DNA of 64,000 nucleotides from Ruegeria haliotis (GCF_013377785.1 NZ_JABXWT010000003.1:302958-366957), one strand, 5' to 3'; shown: positions 35,231 to 44,356, counted from the first letter of the stretch. The notes: generated from the sequence alone by a model not told the origin. Program-made: numbers and translations.

Positions 35231-36910
35231 ATGCAAAAAGCTGACCAGCTTAAGGCCGAGATCTCCAGCATTGGCGACTTGCTTAAAACCGGTCGGCTGG
35301 ACCGGGCTTTCAAACGGGCAACCAAGGCCGCCAAAAAGTGGCCAAAAGCAGCGGCCTTTCCAAGGCTGGCCGGATTGTGCGCTATCCAACAGCAAAAATT
35401 CAAACTGGCCCAAACCTATTTCGAGCGCGCCTGGCGCTTGGACCCCGGTAGTGCGGAGTTGATTCAGAACTACGGGCTGAGTTTGGTGCAGGGCGGAGAA
35501 GCAGACACCGCATTGCGTTTCATTGACAAGATCGGTGCCCGGGGTCCGTTGGCACCAGCCCAGCAATTCATTCGCGCAATGGCATTGTTGCGCGAACATC
35601 AGGAAGAAGAAGCCCTTGCCGCGATTGAGCAGGTCATCGAGCATCAGCCCGGGAATTTGCAGGCCTATTGCCTGAAAGCGGATATTCTGGATGAGTTGCG
35701 CCAGTGGGAACGTGCGCTCGAGGTACTGGCGGCGGTCGTCGAACAACACCCAAAATTCCACTATGGCCAAGTGCGTCTGGCCAAGGCGCAAGCCGGGGTA
35801 GGGCGGTTGGATGACGCGTTGAAACATGTGCGTAGCGCGCTTGCGCTGGTGCCGGGTCATCCTGAAACGCTTCGGTTCATGGTCACGCTGCCAAACCTGT
35901 CGCAGGATGATCTGTCAGCGCTGCGGACCCAGATATCAGACTCTCTTGACGGTCAGCCGAAAGCCAACCGGGAAGAAGCTGCATTGATTCAATTCGCGGC
36001 GGCTAATCTGGCGCGCCGGGACAAAGACACGACGCGAGAGATGCACCACTTGGGTGAGGCCCACAAACTGTTGCGTGATGGTTTGCAGACGTGGGAAGAC
36101 CGCAGAGAACAAGACTGCCGTAAACGTCTGGACGCCCCTGTGCCCATTGCGTCACCCGAGCCACGGTCGGACATTCCTCGCCCGATTTTTGTAGTTGGCC
36201 TTCCCAGATCCGGCACAACGCTGGTCGAGCGTATTCTGTCCGCGCATTCCAGGGTTCAGGGATTAGGAGAGCTTGCCAGCGTTCAGTACTGGGCCAGAAA
36301 AGCCGAAGCTCAGCCATCGAAAGGACAAGAGGTCCCAAAACTGGCGGATTATTATGTCGAATGCCTGCCGGACCTTACCGAAGACGCCGCAGCCTTCGTG
36401 GACAAGGCGCCGGGAAACTATGCCTATCTCGGGGCGATTGCACAGGCATTTCCCAACGCTTTGATCCTGAATGTGCAGCGGGATCCAAGGGACGTCGCCT
36501 TGTCGATGTGGCGCGAGTATTTTGGCGCAAGAGGGTTGTCATTTACGCATGATCTCAAATGGATGGCAGCCGAGGCAAACCGGTATCGCCGTTACATGCT
36601 GCATTGGCAGACCATGCTGCCGGGCCGAATCCATGACATTCGATATGAATATCTGGTCAACAACCTGCAAGACGCCGTTCAGGATCTCGCGCGGGTCTGC
36701 GATCTGCAATTCGAAGACAGTATGCTGTCGCCGCAAAGCTCCTCGGATGCCGTCAAGACCGCCAGCAGCTTGCAGGTCCGACGGCCGGTGAACGCGGCAT
36801 CGGTTGGGCGCTGGCGTATTGCGGCGGACCAATTGGCACCGTTTGTTCAGGGTTTGGATGCAGATCTGTGGCCAGAGGTAAAGGAAGAGGCAGGTGACCT
36901 GCGCCAGTAA
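35231..36910 (+). CDS. TPR-sulfotransferase fusion protein
   Basis: A 559-residue protein. Residues 5-215 form helical tetratricopeptide-like repeats (for example ALAAIEQVIEHQPGNLQAYCLKADI). Residues about 315-545 are a sulfotransferase domain: the PAPS 5'-phosphosulfate loop PRSGTTLVERILSAH (325-339) and the 3'-phosphate motif QRDPRDVALSMWREYF (about 417-432). The architecture recalls bacterial homologues of protein-tyrosine sulfotransferases. It has no clear signal peptide. Acceptor unknown. ATG 35231 is preceded by GGCGGGAC, a modest site; the frame is open to 35117. Confidence 0.85.
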   Translation: MQKADQLKAEISSIGDLLKTGRLDRAFKRATKAAKKWPKAAAFPRLAGLCAIQQQKFKLAQTYFERAWRLDPGSAELIQNYGLSLVQGGEADTALRFIDKIGARGPLAPAQQFIRAMALLREHQEEEALAAIEQVIEHQPGNLQAYCLKADILDELRQWERALEVLAAVVEQHPKFHYGQVRLAKAQAGVGRLDDALKHVRSALALVPGHPETLRFMVTLPNLSQDDLSALRTQISDSLDGQPKANREEAALIQFAAANLARRDKDTTREMHHLGEAHKLLRDGLQTWEDRREQDCRKRLDAPVPIASPEPRSDIPRPIFVVGLPRSGTTLVERILSAHSRVQGLGELASVQYWARKAEAQPSKGQEVPKLADYYVECLPDLTEDAAAFVDKAPGNYAYLGAIAQAFPNALILNVQRDPRDVALSMWREYFGARGLSFTHDLKWMAAEANRYRRYMLHWQTMLPGRIHDIRYEYLVNNLQDAVQDLARVCDLQFEDSMLSPQSSSDAVKTASSLQVRRPVNAASVGRWRIAADQLAPFVQGLDADLWPEVKEEAGDLRQ

Positions 36911-37066
36911 AGATGGCGGAGTGTCGTCAACGAAACCAGCATCCGCCTGCGTTATGAACGTCAAAAGCAGGCCCTAAAAACCGATGCCGTTTTATTGATT
37001 TGATAATCTGTCTGCGATGCAGAAACCTGCGCCGCAACTGCAACCTCTCCAATACAGGAACCCCAC

Positions 37067-37438
37067 ATGATCGGATATGTAACCGTAGGCGTCTCGGACC
37101 TGAGCCGGGCGAAAGAATTCTATACCGAGCTGCTCTCCAGCAAGGGCGCACAAGTTCAGATTGATGCGGGCCGCATCGTCTTTATTGGAAGTGATCCCGC
37201 CGCCCCGATGCTGGCGATTTGCGAGCCCTATGACGGCGAAGCCTGCGCCAGCGGCAATGGTGCCATGGTGGCTTTTGCCGCCGCGTCAAAGGAAGATGTC
37301 AGCACGCTGTATGACAAAGCCATCGCTCTGGGTGCTACAGATGAAGGCGAGCCCGGTCAGCGTGTTCCCGACCGGTTTTATGGCGCCTATGCCCGGGATC
37401 CCGACGGCAACAAACTGTGCTTTTACGTCTTTGGGTAA
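37067..37438 (+). CDS. VOC-superfamily (glyoxalase/bleomycin-resistance-like) protein
   Basis: A 123-residue protein with the paired beta-alpha-beta-beta-beta fold of the vicinal-oxygen-chelate family: IGYVTVGVSDLSRAKEFYTELL at the start and FYGAYARDPDGNKLCFYV at the end, the usual C-terminal metal-site motif. Members include glyoxalases, dioxygenases and resistance proteins; substrate cannot be told. AGGAACCCCAC precedes the ATG. It stands alone between the sulfotransferase and sfsA. Confidence 0.85.
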   Translation: MIGYVTVGVSDLSRAKEFYTELLSSKGAQVQIDAGRIVFIGSDPAAPMLAICEPYDGEACASGNGAMVAFAAASKEDVSTLYDKAIALGATDEGEPGQRVPDRFYGAYARDPDGNKLCFYVFG

Positions 37439-37453
37439 GCCCGATTTTTTGAC

Positions 37454-38167
37454 CTAATATGGTAATGTGCGCAGAGGTTTCTCTGCGCATACCCAAACCC
37501 CCTCTGGCGAAATCCGCGTCCCATACACCAACCGCTCCACTCCCTGCGCCTGCGCCGCATCAAATGCCGCCGCATAGGTCGGGTCGATATCCGCCGCCAA
37601 AGCGAAGCGGTCGCAATCCGTGCGCTGCACCAGATACAGCATGATCGCCCGGTGTCCCTGTCCGGTCATCGCAGCCAGCTCACCCAGATGCTTGGTGCCG
37701 CGTGCGGTGACACTGTCGGGGAACTCGGCCAGCCCCGGCTGGCGAGATAACGTCACGCTTTTGACCTCGACATACGCATCCGGCAAACCCGGCTGGGTCA
37801 GAAGGAAATCGATGCGGCTGTTCTCGCCGTATTTCACTTCGGGCCGTACGCTCTGATAGGCGGCAAGTTCAGGGATTTCCCGCGCCTGCAATGCCGCGCG
37901 CAGGGCCTTGTTGGGCACTGATGTGTCGACCCCTGTGAAATGTCCGTTTTCATGATCGACCAGTCGCCAGCCGTATTTCAGCTTTTTCTTCGGATCGTCA
38001 TTGGGTTCCAGCCAGATCCGCGTCCCCGGATTCGCCAACCCCATCATCGAGCCGGGATTGGCGCAGTGTGCCGTCACTTCGCACCCGTCCTCCAGCGTGC
38101 AATCGGCCAAAAAGCGTTTGTAGCGACGGACAAGGCGGGCGGGGACAAGGGGTGTGGCAAATTTCAT
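37454..38167 (-). CDS. sfsA: SfsA family protein (sugar fermentation stimulation)
   Basis: A 237-residue protein of the SfsA family, conserved but poorly defined; Escherichia coli SfsA affects maltose genes, and the fold includes a nuclease-like core. Motifs: RRYKRFLADC, VTAHCANPGSM, PDAYVEVKSVTL (PD-(D/E)xK-like core) and GHRAIMLYLVQRTDC. ATG 38167 gives the standard start MKFATPLV; a codon at 38188 is the alternative. Its 3' end contains a GCGCAGAG/CTCTGCGC hairpin (37469-37488). Confidence 0.9.
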   Translation of the reverse strand: MKFATPLVPARLVRRYKRFLADCTLEDGCEVTAHCANPGSMMGLANPGTRIWLEPNDDPKKKLKYGWRLVDHENGHFTGVDTSVPNKALRAALQAREIPELAAYQSVRPEVKYGENSRIDFLLTQPGLPDAYVEVKSVTLSRQPGLAEFPDSVTARGTKHLGELAAMTGQGHRAIMLYLVQRTDCDRFALAADIDPTYAAAFDAAQAQGVERLVYGTRISPEGVWVCAEKPLRTLPY

Positions 38168-38206
38168 ACCCACGGCCTTAACGCGCACCCGCCCGCAAGA
38201 AAAGGG

Positions 38207-38962
38207 TCAGACCAGACCCGCCATCACCCCGCCATCTACATCCCAGACTGCCCCGGTGACCCAAGACGCATCATCTGACAGCAAATGCGTGATCGTGCTG
38301 GCCACATCTTCGGGTCGGCCCACGCGACCAATTGGGTGGAAGGCATCGAACCCACCCGTCAAAGTCTCTTCGATCTGATCCGGATCGATGAAGGCACCAT
38401 AGATCGGCGTCACCACGACGGCAGGCGACACGGCGTTCACGCGAATGCCGTGGGGGGCCAGCTCCATCGCAAGGTGCTGGGTCAGCGAATGCAACCCGGC
38501 CTTGGCCATGGAATAGGCCGAAGACGGGGTCGCGCGAACGGCCTGTTTCGCCCACATAGAGCCTATGTTGACGACGCTGCCGCCGCCATTGGCCTTCATG
38601 TTCTCGGCCACGGCCTGGGTGATGAAAAAGGTTGCCCGGTTGAGATCCATGTAGCTGTCATAATCCTCGGACCCATGCTCAAGGAATGGTTTCGGCGAGA
38701 ATGTCCCGGCCGCATTGACCAAGGCGTGGATGTGTCGTCCGCTTGTCTTGATCTGTTCGATCAGGGCTTTGACGTCTGACGCATTTCGCAGGTCGGTCCG
38801 AAAGATTTCCGCAGACTCTCCCAATTCGGATATGGCCGCTTCGAGTTTGGTCGATGATGAACCGACCAGCGTGACATGTTGACCCTTGGCCGTGATTTGT
38901 CGTGCTGTGGCCAGACCCATTCCGCTGGATCCGCCGATGATAAGTGTTGTTGTCTGTGTCAT
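38207..38962 (-). CDS. Short-chain dehydrogenase/reductase
   Basis: A 251-residue classical SDR. The NAD(P)-binding motif is GGSSGMGLA (10-18), NAAG follows near 87-90, the catalytic serine is in NIGSMW and the tyrosine-lysine pair in YSMAK; near the end is VDGG. The arginine- and serine-rich TGxxxGxG loop (GSSSTK after VTLV) suggests NADPH. Substrate unknown. It diverges from a TetR-family gene with two matching palindromes between, so the regulator probably controls it. Confidence 0.9.
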   Translation of the reverse strand: MTQTTTLIIGGSSGMGLATARQITAKGQHVTLVGSSSTKLEAAISELGESAEIFRTDLRNASDVKALIEQIKTSGRHIHALVNAAGTFSPKPFLEHGSEDYDSYMDLNRATFFITQAVAENMKANGGGSVVNIGSMWAKQAVRATPSSAYSMAKAGLHSLTQHLAMELAPHGIRVNAVSPAVVVTPIYGAFIDPDQIEETLTGGFDAFHPIGRVGRPEDVASTITHLLSDDASWVTGAVWDVDGGVMAGLV

Positions 38963-38972
38963 GATCAGGTTT

Positions 38973-38988
38973 CCTATCTACTGATAGG
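38973..38988. promoter_or_regulatory. Palindromic operator, copy 1 (SDR side)
   Basis: CCTATC-TACT-GATAGG, a perfect six-base inverted repeat with a four-base centre, starts 10 bases before the SDR start codon. The same palindrome recurs at 39024 with centre TAAT. Probable binding site of the adjacent TetR-family repressor, controlling SDR transcription. Confidence 0.7.
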
Positions 38989-39023
38989 TAGATATATTGA
39001 GGTGGCATATCCCATTTCAACCC

Positions 39024-39039
39024 CCTATCTAATGATAGG
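39024..39039. promoter_or_regulatory. Palindromic operator, copy 2 (TetR side)
   Basis: CCTATC-TAAT-GATAGG, the same inverted repeat as at 38973, centred 51 bases away and 22 bases before the tetR-type start. The spacing is close to five helical turns, so two dimers would lie on one face of the DNA. Suggests autoregulation. Confidence 0.7.
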
Positions 39040-39061
39040 TGGCTAATTGGGCGCATGACCT

Positions 39062-39625
39062 ATGAAGAATCCGGACAAACCCGTGTCAGAGACTGCAACC
39101 CGCATTCTGGACGTGGCCGAGCGCATGGCGCGGCAGGGGGGCTACAACGCGTTCAGCTTTCGCGACATCGCCAAAGAGATCGGCATAAAATCCGCCAGTA
39201 TTCACTACCATTTTCCTACCAAGGAAGATCTGGGTGAGGCGCTGGTGTCGCGATACACGGACCGATTTCTTGACGCGCTGGGGCAAGTTGATGGGGCCAC
39301 GCCATCAGAACTGCTTGCACGATATGTGGCTGTGTACAGAAAGGCCCTGATTGAACAGGAACTGATGTGCCTGTGCGGAATGTTCGGTGCCGAAATCGCC
39401 AAACTGCCCGCGCCTGTGTCCAAGCGGACGCGGGCGTTTTTTGAGCGTAATCTGGATTGGCTTGAATCCGTTTTCAAAGCGGGAAATTCTTCTGATCCCC
39501 GACGACGTGCAGGGGAAACAATCGCCTGGCTCGAAGGTGCGATGATTCTTGCGCGGTCACTGAATGACATGGACCTGTTCGACCGGATAACCGCCGAATT
39601 ACCGGCAGAAACCTTGCGCCTTTGA
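39062..39625 (+). CDS. TetR-family transcriptional regulator
   Basis: A 187-residue repressor-type protein. The helix-turn-helix lies at about 27-50 (FSFRDIAKEIGIKSASIHYHFPTKEDL), nearly a textbook TetR N-domain. The C-terminal ligand domain has a cysteine pair (MCLCGMF). It diverges from the SDR gene, and the shared gap carries twin CCTATC/GATAGG palindromes, the likely operators. The inducer is unknown but may be the SDR substrate. Confidence 0.9.
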   Translation: MKNPDKPVSETATRILDVAERMARQGGYNAFSFRDIAKEIGIKSASIHYHFPTKEDLGEALVSRYTDRFLDALGQVDGATPSELLARYVAVYRKALIEQELMCLCGMFGAEIAKLPAPVSKRTRAFFERNLDWLESVFKAGNSSDPRRRAGETIAWLEGAMILARSLNDMDLFDRITAELPAETLRL

Positions 39626-39694
39626 CGAACGGGACTTGCGAGGCCGGGCAAGACAGATATCTTGCCCCCATGCCACAGCAAGAAAGGACAGGCC

Positions 39695-40417
39695 ATGCCA
39701 AACCCTACCGCAGCCATGCTGGTGATCGGGGATGAAATCCTGTCGGGCCGCACCCGCGATGCCAACATGCATTATCTGGCACAGGAACTGACCAAGCAGG
39801 GCATCGACCTGAATGAGGTCCGCATCGTCAGCGATGACGCCCCGGCGATCGTGGCCGCGGTCAAGGCGCTGTCCGAGGCGTTTGACCAAGTCTTCACCAG
39901 CGGCGGGATCGGCCCGACCCACGATGACATCACTGCTGATTGCATGGCGCGCGCCTTTGATGCGCATATCGACATCCGAGACGACGCCCGTGCGCTGTTG
40001 CAGGCCCATTACGACAAGTCCGGGCTAGAGCTGAACGCGGCCCGTCTTCGAATGGCGCGCATACCGGACGGGGCCGTATTGATCGACAACCCGGTCTCGA
40101 CCGCGCCGGGCTTTACCATCGAAAACGTGCATGTGATGGCCGGGGTGCCCTTGGTATTTCAGGCCATGGTCGCGAGCGTCTTGCCAACGCTGACCGGTGG
40201 CAGCCCGCTTTTGTCCCAAACCCTGCGCGTGGATCGGGGCGAAGGTGATATTGCCGCAACCCTGTCCGCATTGGCCGATACGTACCAGGACCTTTCAATC
40301 GGATGCTACCCGTTCCAGATCAATGGTGCCTTTGGCGCCAACGTGGTGGTGCGTGGCACCGACGGGGCGCAGATCGATGCCGCGATGACGCGGTTGGCGA
40401 AAGATCTGGATCTATGA
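39695..40417 (+). CDS. Molybdopterin-binding-domain protein, CinA N-terminal type
   Basis: A 240-residue protein of the MoaB/Mog-like fold as found at the N-terminus of CinA: AMLVIGDEILSGRTRDANMHYLAQEL, VSDDAPAIV, FTSGGIGPTHDDITAD and VMAGVPLVFQAM. The nicotinamide-nucleotide amidase domain of full CinA is absent; stand-alone forms are usual in this group and may act on ADP-ribose-type compounds. AAAGGA lies upstream of the ATG at 39695. Its stop overlaps the next gene by ATGA. Confidence 0.85.
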   Translation: MPNPTAAMLVIGDEILSGRTRDANMHYLAQELTKQGIDLNEVRIVSDDAPAIVAAVKALSEAFDQVFTSGGIGPTHDDITADCMARAFDAHIDIRDDARALLQAHYDKSGLELNAARLRMARIPDGAVLIDNPVSTAPGFTIENVHVMAGVPLVFQAMVASVLPTLTGGSPLLSQTLRVDRGEGDIAATLSALADTYQDLSIGCYPFQINGAFGANVVVRGTDGAQIDAAMTRLAKDLDL

Positions 40418-41124
40418 GCTTCAACTGGGTTGAAACCCTTGACGGCACATGGCCCGCCGCACGGTACGAACGGCTGGGGCCGTTTCAGCTACGCCAAGGG
40501 CAAGGGGGCGGGTCGCGTGTATCCGCGGCCAGTGCACAAGGTCCGGTATGCGAGGCCGATATCGATGCGGCAGAGGCTGCAATGCTCGCGATGGGGCAAA
40601 AACGTATCTTCTGCCTGCGCCCCGGGGACGAGGCGCTGGATGCGCAGCTGGCAGACCGTGGCTATGACATTCTCGACCCGGTCAACATCTATGCCTGCCC
40701 GGTCGATCGATTGACCGACCTGCCGTTGCCTCCGGTCATGGTGTTCTCGATCTGGGAACCTCTTGAGATCATGCGGGACATCTGGGCGAGGGGTGGTATC
40801 GGACCCGAGAGAGTCGCGGTGATGGAGCGGGCGAAAGGCCCCAAGATCGGCCTGCTGCTGCGGCATGAGGATCAGCCCTGCGGAACCGCATTTGTGGCGA
40901 TGCATGGCGATGTGGCCATGCTGCATGCTCTGGAAATCCTGCCCGATCACCGCCGTCAGGGTTTGGGGCGATGGGCCATGCGGGCCGCCGCCTTGTGGGC
41001 GCGCGACAACGGTGCGCAGACCCTCAGCGTCATCTGCACCAAGGCCAATGATGGGGCGAATGGTCTTTATCGTGCGCTCGGGATGGAGATCGCCGGAGAA
41101 TACCACTACCGTCAGAAGGTCTAA
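40414..41124 (+). CDS. GNAT-family N-acetyltransferase
   Basis: A 236-residue protein. The C-terminal half is a GNAT domain with acetyl-CoA motif A EILPDHRRQGLGRWAMRAAALWA and motif B NDGANGLYRALGM. The N-terminal 100 residues look like a degenerate second GNAT-like half (RYERLGPFQLRQG...MGQKRIFCLRPGDEALD). Substrate unknown. It is coupled to the cinA-like gene and followed 14 bases later by the AhpD-like gene, so these form one operon. Confidence 0.85.
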   Translation: MSFNWVETLDGTWPAARYERLGPFQLRQGQGGGSRVSAASAQGPVCEADIDAAEAAMLAMGQKRIFCLRPGDEALDAQLADRGYDILDPVNIYACPVDRLTDLPLPPVMVFSIWEPLEIMRDIWARGGIGPERVAVMERAKGPKIGLLLRHEDQPCGTAFVAMHGDVAMLHALEILPDHRRQGLGRWAMRAAALWARDNGAQTLSVICTKANDGANGLYRALGMEIAGEYHYRQKV

Positions 41125-41138
41125 GGAGAGAGACTGCC

Positions 41139-41711
41139 GTGACAAAACAAGACACGCCCACCGCGCTGGACCTGCCTATGGTCGACCCGCTGCCGCCCGA
41201 GACGCAGAAATACTTTGATATCTGTGTCGAAAAACTGGGCATGGTGCCGAACGTGTTGAAGGCCAATGCCTTCGATATCGACAAGCTCAACACGTTTGCG
41301 GCGATGTATAACGACCTGATGCTGGCAGATAGTGGCCTGTCCAAACTGGAACGTGAGATGATCGCCGTGGTCGTGTCCTCGATCAACAAATGCTTCTATT
41401 GCCTGGTCGCGCATGGCGCGGCGGTGCGGCAGTTGTCAGGCGATCCGCAACTGGGCGAGATGCTGGTGATGAACTACCGGGTTGCGCCGCTGGACGACCG
41501 TCAGCGCGCCATGCTGGATTTCGCGGCCAGGATGACCACCACCAGCGCCGAGATCGAAGAACCTGATCGTCAGAAACTGCGCGATGTCGGGTTCAGCGAC
41601 CGTGACATCTGGGACATTGCCAACGTGACCGGGTTCTTCAACATGTCGAACCGGGTGGCCAGCGCCACTGCCATGGTTCCGAACCCAGAGTACCACGCAC
41701 AGCACCGATGA
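41139..41711 (+). CDS. AhpD-like peroxidase-related protein (carboxymuconolactone decarboxylase family)
   Basis: A 190-residue protein of the AhpD-like alkylhydroperoxidase family. The redox motif is CFYC in VVSSINKCFYCLVAHGAAVR (about 78-97), with the trailing histidine that completes the ExxxxCxxCxxxH pattern. It reads from GTG 41139 with AGGAG about ten bases upstream. Such proteins reduce peroxides through cysteines; a partner reductase is not adjacent. The stop overlaps the next start. Confidence 0.88.
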   Translation: MTKQDTPTALDLPMVDPLPPETQKYFDICVEKLGMVPNVLKANAFDIDKLNTFAAMYNDLMLADSGLSKLEREMIAVVVSSINKCFYCLVAHGAAVRQLSGDPQLGEMLVMNYRVAPLDDRQRAMLDFAARMTTTSAEIEEPDRQKLRDVGFSDRDIWDIANVTGFFNMSNRVASATAMVPNPEYHAQHR

Positions 41712-42610
41712 TCCGATTTCTCACCCTTTTGACCCTGATACTGGCCGGGCCGGTCGCGGCGCAGGATCTGACCCTGCCGCCAAGTGCCCGGCAAGTCAGC
41801 GACCGCACATCGCCGTTGGACAGCTATGATCTGCCGACGGGACCGTTCGCGGACGGCTCTGTTCCTGCGCGCACGGTCGAAGGACGGGTCGAGCGATTTA
41901 CTTGGCGCTTGCAGGCCGGGTCCAGCACGACCCTGCAGCTTCTGGCCCCGTTGCGCGACCAGATCGAGGCGCAGGGCTATGACATCCAGTTCGAGTGCGA
42001 GGCCCGCACCTGTGGCGGTTTCGATTTTCGCTTTGGTACCGAAGTGGTCCCGACCCCGGATATGTATGTCGCCATTCAGGATTATCGGTTTCTGTCCGCC
42101 ACTAAAGGATCTGTGGTCCTGAGCCTGCTGGTCAGCCGCAACCCCCCGGACGGCTATGTCCAGATGATCCGCGTCACGCCGACAGACGCCCCGGCACTGC
42201 CCCCGGTGGTGATCGAACAGACGGTCGATGGCGCAGGCGGCCTATTGTCCGAGTTCAAAAAGACCGGTCATGTCATTCTGGACGATCTTCACTTCCGCAC
42301 CGGCGAAGTGGCGCTGGGTGACGGACCGTTTGCCTCTCTGGCGTTGCTGGCCGGGTTTCTGGCCGACAATCCCGGCATGCGGCTGGCGCTGGTGGGCCAC
42401 ACGGATGATACCGGCGATTTGCAGACCAACACTTCGGTCAGTACCAAGCGCGCCCAGGCCGTGCGCTCTAGGCTGATCGACGCACATGGCGTCGCCGCTG
42501 ACCGGATCGAGGCGCAGGGTGTGGGCTATCTGTCCCCGATCACCTCGAACGCCACTGCACAAGGTCGTGATCTCAATCGCCGGGTCGAGGCTGTTTTGCT
42601 GGTCAACTGA
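41708..42610 (+). CDS. OmpA-family exported protein
   Basis: A 300-residue protein with signal peptide (1-18, VAAQ). The C-terminal part (about 185-298) is an OmpA/MotB peptidoglycan-binding domain: LDDLHFRTGEVAL, LALVGHTDDTGD, NTSVSTKRAQAVRSRLI and GVGYLSPITSNATAQGRDLNRRVE. The N-terminal domain holds a disulfide-like pair (ECEARTCGGFDFRFG) and is of unknown role. It anchors to peptidoglycan from the periplasm. Last gene of the 39695-42610 operon. Confidence 0.88.
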   Translation: MIRFLTLLTLILAGPVAAQDLTLPPSARQVSDRTSPLDSYDLPTGPFADGSVPARTVEGRVERFTWRLQAGSSTTLQLLAPLRDQIEAQGYDIQFECEARTCGGFDFRFGTEVVPTPDMYVAIQDYRFLSATKGSVVLSLLVSRNPPDGYVQMIRVTPTDAPALPPVVIEQTVDGAGGLLSEFKKTGHVILDDLHFRTGEVALGDGPFASLALLAGFLADNPGMRLALVGHTDDTGDLQTNTSVSTKRAQAVRSRLIDAHGVAADRIEAQGVGYLSPITSNATAQGRDLNRRVEAVLLVN

Positions 42611-42632
42611 CAGTTGCGCCTGCCTTGCAGAC

Positions 42633-42661
42633 AAAAAAAGACCCGCACAACGATGTGCGGG
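42633..42661 (-). terminator. Intrinsic terminator of the LysR gene
   Basis: CCCGCACA (42642-42649) pairs with TGTGCGGG (42654-42661) around ACGA; on the minus strand the stem is followed by seven T (42633-42639). It lies just beyond the LysR stop and also 30 bases past the OmpA-like stop. Confidence 0.88.
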
Positions 42662-42684
42662 CCATCAGTCTTCGGTGGGAGAAC

Positions 42685-43590
42685 TTACCAGTCCATCGGT
42701 CCCTTTTCGTTGAAGGAATCGACAAGGAAATCGATGAATGCGCGTACCTTGGGCTGCGTAAAGCGACCGGGCGGGTAGACGGCATAGACACCCTGCACTT
42801 CGTCCGGCAAGGACGGCATCGCATCCAGCACCTGTCCGGATTTCAGCGCCTCTGCGTACAGGTAGCTGGGCAGGTATGCGATCCCCAGACCGGAAATGGC
42901 GGCGTTCAACAGTGATTGCCCGTCATTGACGCTCAGCCATCCGGCCGTGCGCACCTGCCTCTTTTCGCCCGACGGTGCAGTCAGTTTCCAGACATTGCCT
43001 GATGACTGGCTGGAGTAATGCAGCAGTTTATGCTCGTTCAGGTCGTCAATTTTTTGCGGGCGTCCGAATTTTTCGATATAAGACGGCGCCGCAACCATGC
43101 GTTTCACGGTCTCGGTCAGTTTGCGGGCGCGCAGAGTGCTGTCTTCCAGCTCACCAATACGCACGGCCACGTCGAATCCTTCGGAAATCAGTTCCACATA
43201 GCGGTTGTTCAGCACCATGTTCACGGTGATGTCCGGATAAGCCGACAGGAAGTCGGACAGGACCGGTGACAGGTGATTGACGCCAAAATCCGTCGCCACA
43301 CTGATGCGCAACAGACCTGACGGGGCCGATTGCATCGAGGTCACCAACGCGTCCGCTTCGCCTGCATCATTCAGGACACGGCGCGCGCGGTCATAATAAG
43401 CCAGCCCGATCTCGGTCGGCGAAACCCGGCGCGTCGTGCGGTTCAGCAGCCGTGCACCCAACCGCGCCTCGAGGCTCGAGACGTGCTTGGACACGGCCGA
43501 TTTGGAGATGCCCATCTTTTTGGCCGCATCGGTGAAGCCACCTTGGTCCACCACATTGGCAAAGGCTTCCATTTCGGTCAGTCGGTCCAT
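42685..43590 (-). CDS. LysR-family transcriptional regulator
   Basis: A 301-residue regulator with an N-terminal winged helix-turn-helix (MDRLTEMEAFANVVDQGGFTDAAKKMGISKSAVSKHVSSLE, in part, residues 1-40) and a two-lobed effector domain. The short form and RTTRRVSPTEIG suggest the CrgA/AaeR-like group. I start at 43590 since earlier starts (to 43659) are outside the family N-terminus. It is divergent from the DUF4399 gene; whether it controls it is open. Confidence 0.92.
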   Translation of the reverse strand: MDRLTEMEAFANVVDQGGFTDAAKKMGISKSAVSKHVSSLEARLGARLLNRTTRRVSPTEIGLAYYDRARRVLNDAGEADALVTSMQSAPSGLLRISVATDFGVNHLSPVLSDFLSAYPDITVNMVLNNRYVELISEGFDVAVRIGELEDSTLRARKLTETVKRMVAAPSYIEKFGRPQKIDDLNEHKLLHYSSQSSGNVWKLTAPSGEKRQVRTAGWLSVNDGQSLLNAAISGLGIAYLPSYLYAEALKSGQVLDAMPSLPDEVQGVYAVYPPGRFTQPKVRAFIDFLVDSFNEKGPMDW

Positions 43591-43817
43591 TCTCGTACCC
43601 CAGGTCTTGCGTTCATTGCTGACAATGGCGCTCAATCTGGGCGGAAACGGGGCAGACATGGGATAATATCAGGGTTTTGAATCGGATCGTTTGCAGATGG
43701 GAAACGCGGAAACAGTGGTTTCCGAACCGCCGACAGCCCTTGTCAGGGCGGGTTTTCTGGACATTTTCTCAAATGTGCTATGCTGAGAATGGCATTTTTG
43801 TGACCAGGGAGAAGATC

Positions 43818-44258
43818 ATGAAAGCCATTATTGCTGTCGCTGCCCTTTGCCTGTCCGCGACCTTCGCGCAGGCCCAAGGAGAAACCCCATCCAACCCAGA
43901 TGCGCAGGTTTATTTTGTGAACCTGGCGGACGGGGATTCGGTACAATCACCTGTAACCGTGGTCTTCGGACTCAGCGGCATGGGCGTTGCGCCAGCCGGA
44001 ACCGAGGCGGAGAATACCGGCCACCATCATTTGCTGATCGACCGCCCGCCGCTGGGTGAGGGCGAAGACGGCGCCGATGAGCTGGCCTATGGGCTACCCT
44101 CTGATGATAACCACATACATTTCGGCGGTGGCCAGACCGAGGTGACGCTGGACCTACCCGCCGGGCAGCACACATTGCAATTGGTCCTGGGTGACGCCGG
44201 TCACGTGCCACACGCCACGCCGATTGTGTCCGAGGTGATTACGATCACGGTCGAATAG
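43818..44258 (+). CDS. Exported DUF4399 protein
   Basis: A 146-residue protein with a signal peptide (1-20, AQAQ). The mature part has the DUF4399 pattern: VYFVNLADGDSVQSPVTVVFGLSGMGVAPAGT, GHHHLLID, LPSDDNHIHFGGGQTE and LPAGQHTLQLVLGD (parts). The histidine-rich clusters suggest metal binding, but I know no established role. CAGGGAGA lies upstream of ATG 43818; the open frame back to 43677 is non-coding. Confidence 0.85.
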   Translation: MKAIIAVAALCLSATFAQAQGETPSNPDAQVYFVNLADGDSVQSPVTVVFGLSGMGVAPAGTEAENTGHHHLLIDRPPLGEGEDGADELAYGLPSDDNHIHFGGGQTEVTLDLPAGQHTLQLVLGDAGHVPHATPIVSEVITITVE

Positions 44259-44356
44259 CCGCCGGGCGCGGTGTCAATCCCACCGGGCAGTTGAACGGGG
44301 ACAGTTTACAAATCTCATAATGTCGGGAACTGTGCTGGCAATCACAGGGGGCGTGC

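Noticed and set aside
37469..37488. Hairpin near the end of sfsA as a terminator
   Set aside because: It lies within the coding region and is followed by A, not T, on the sfsA strand.
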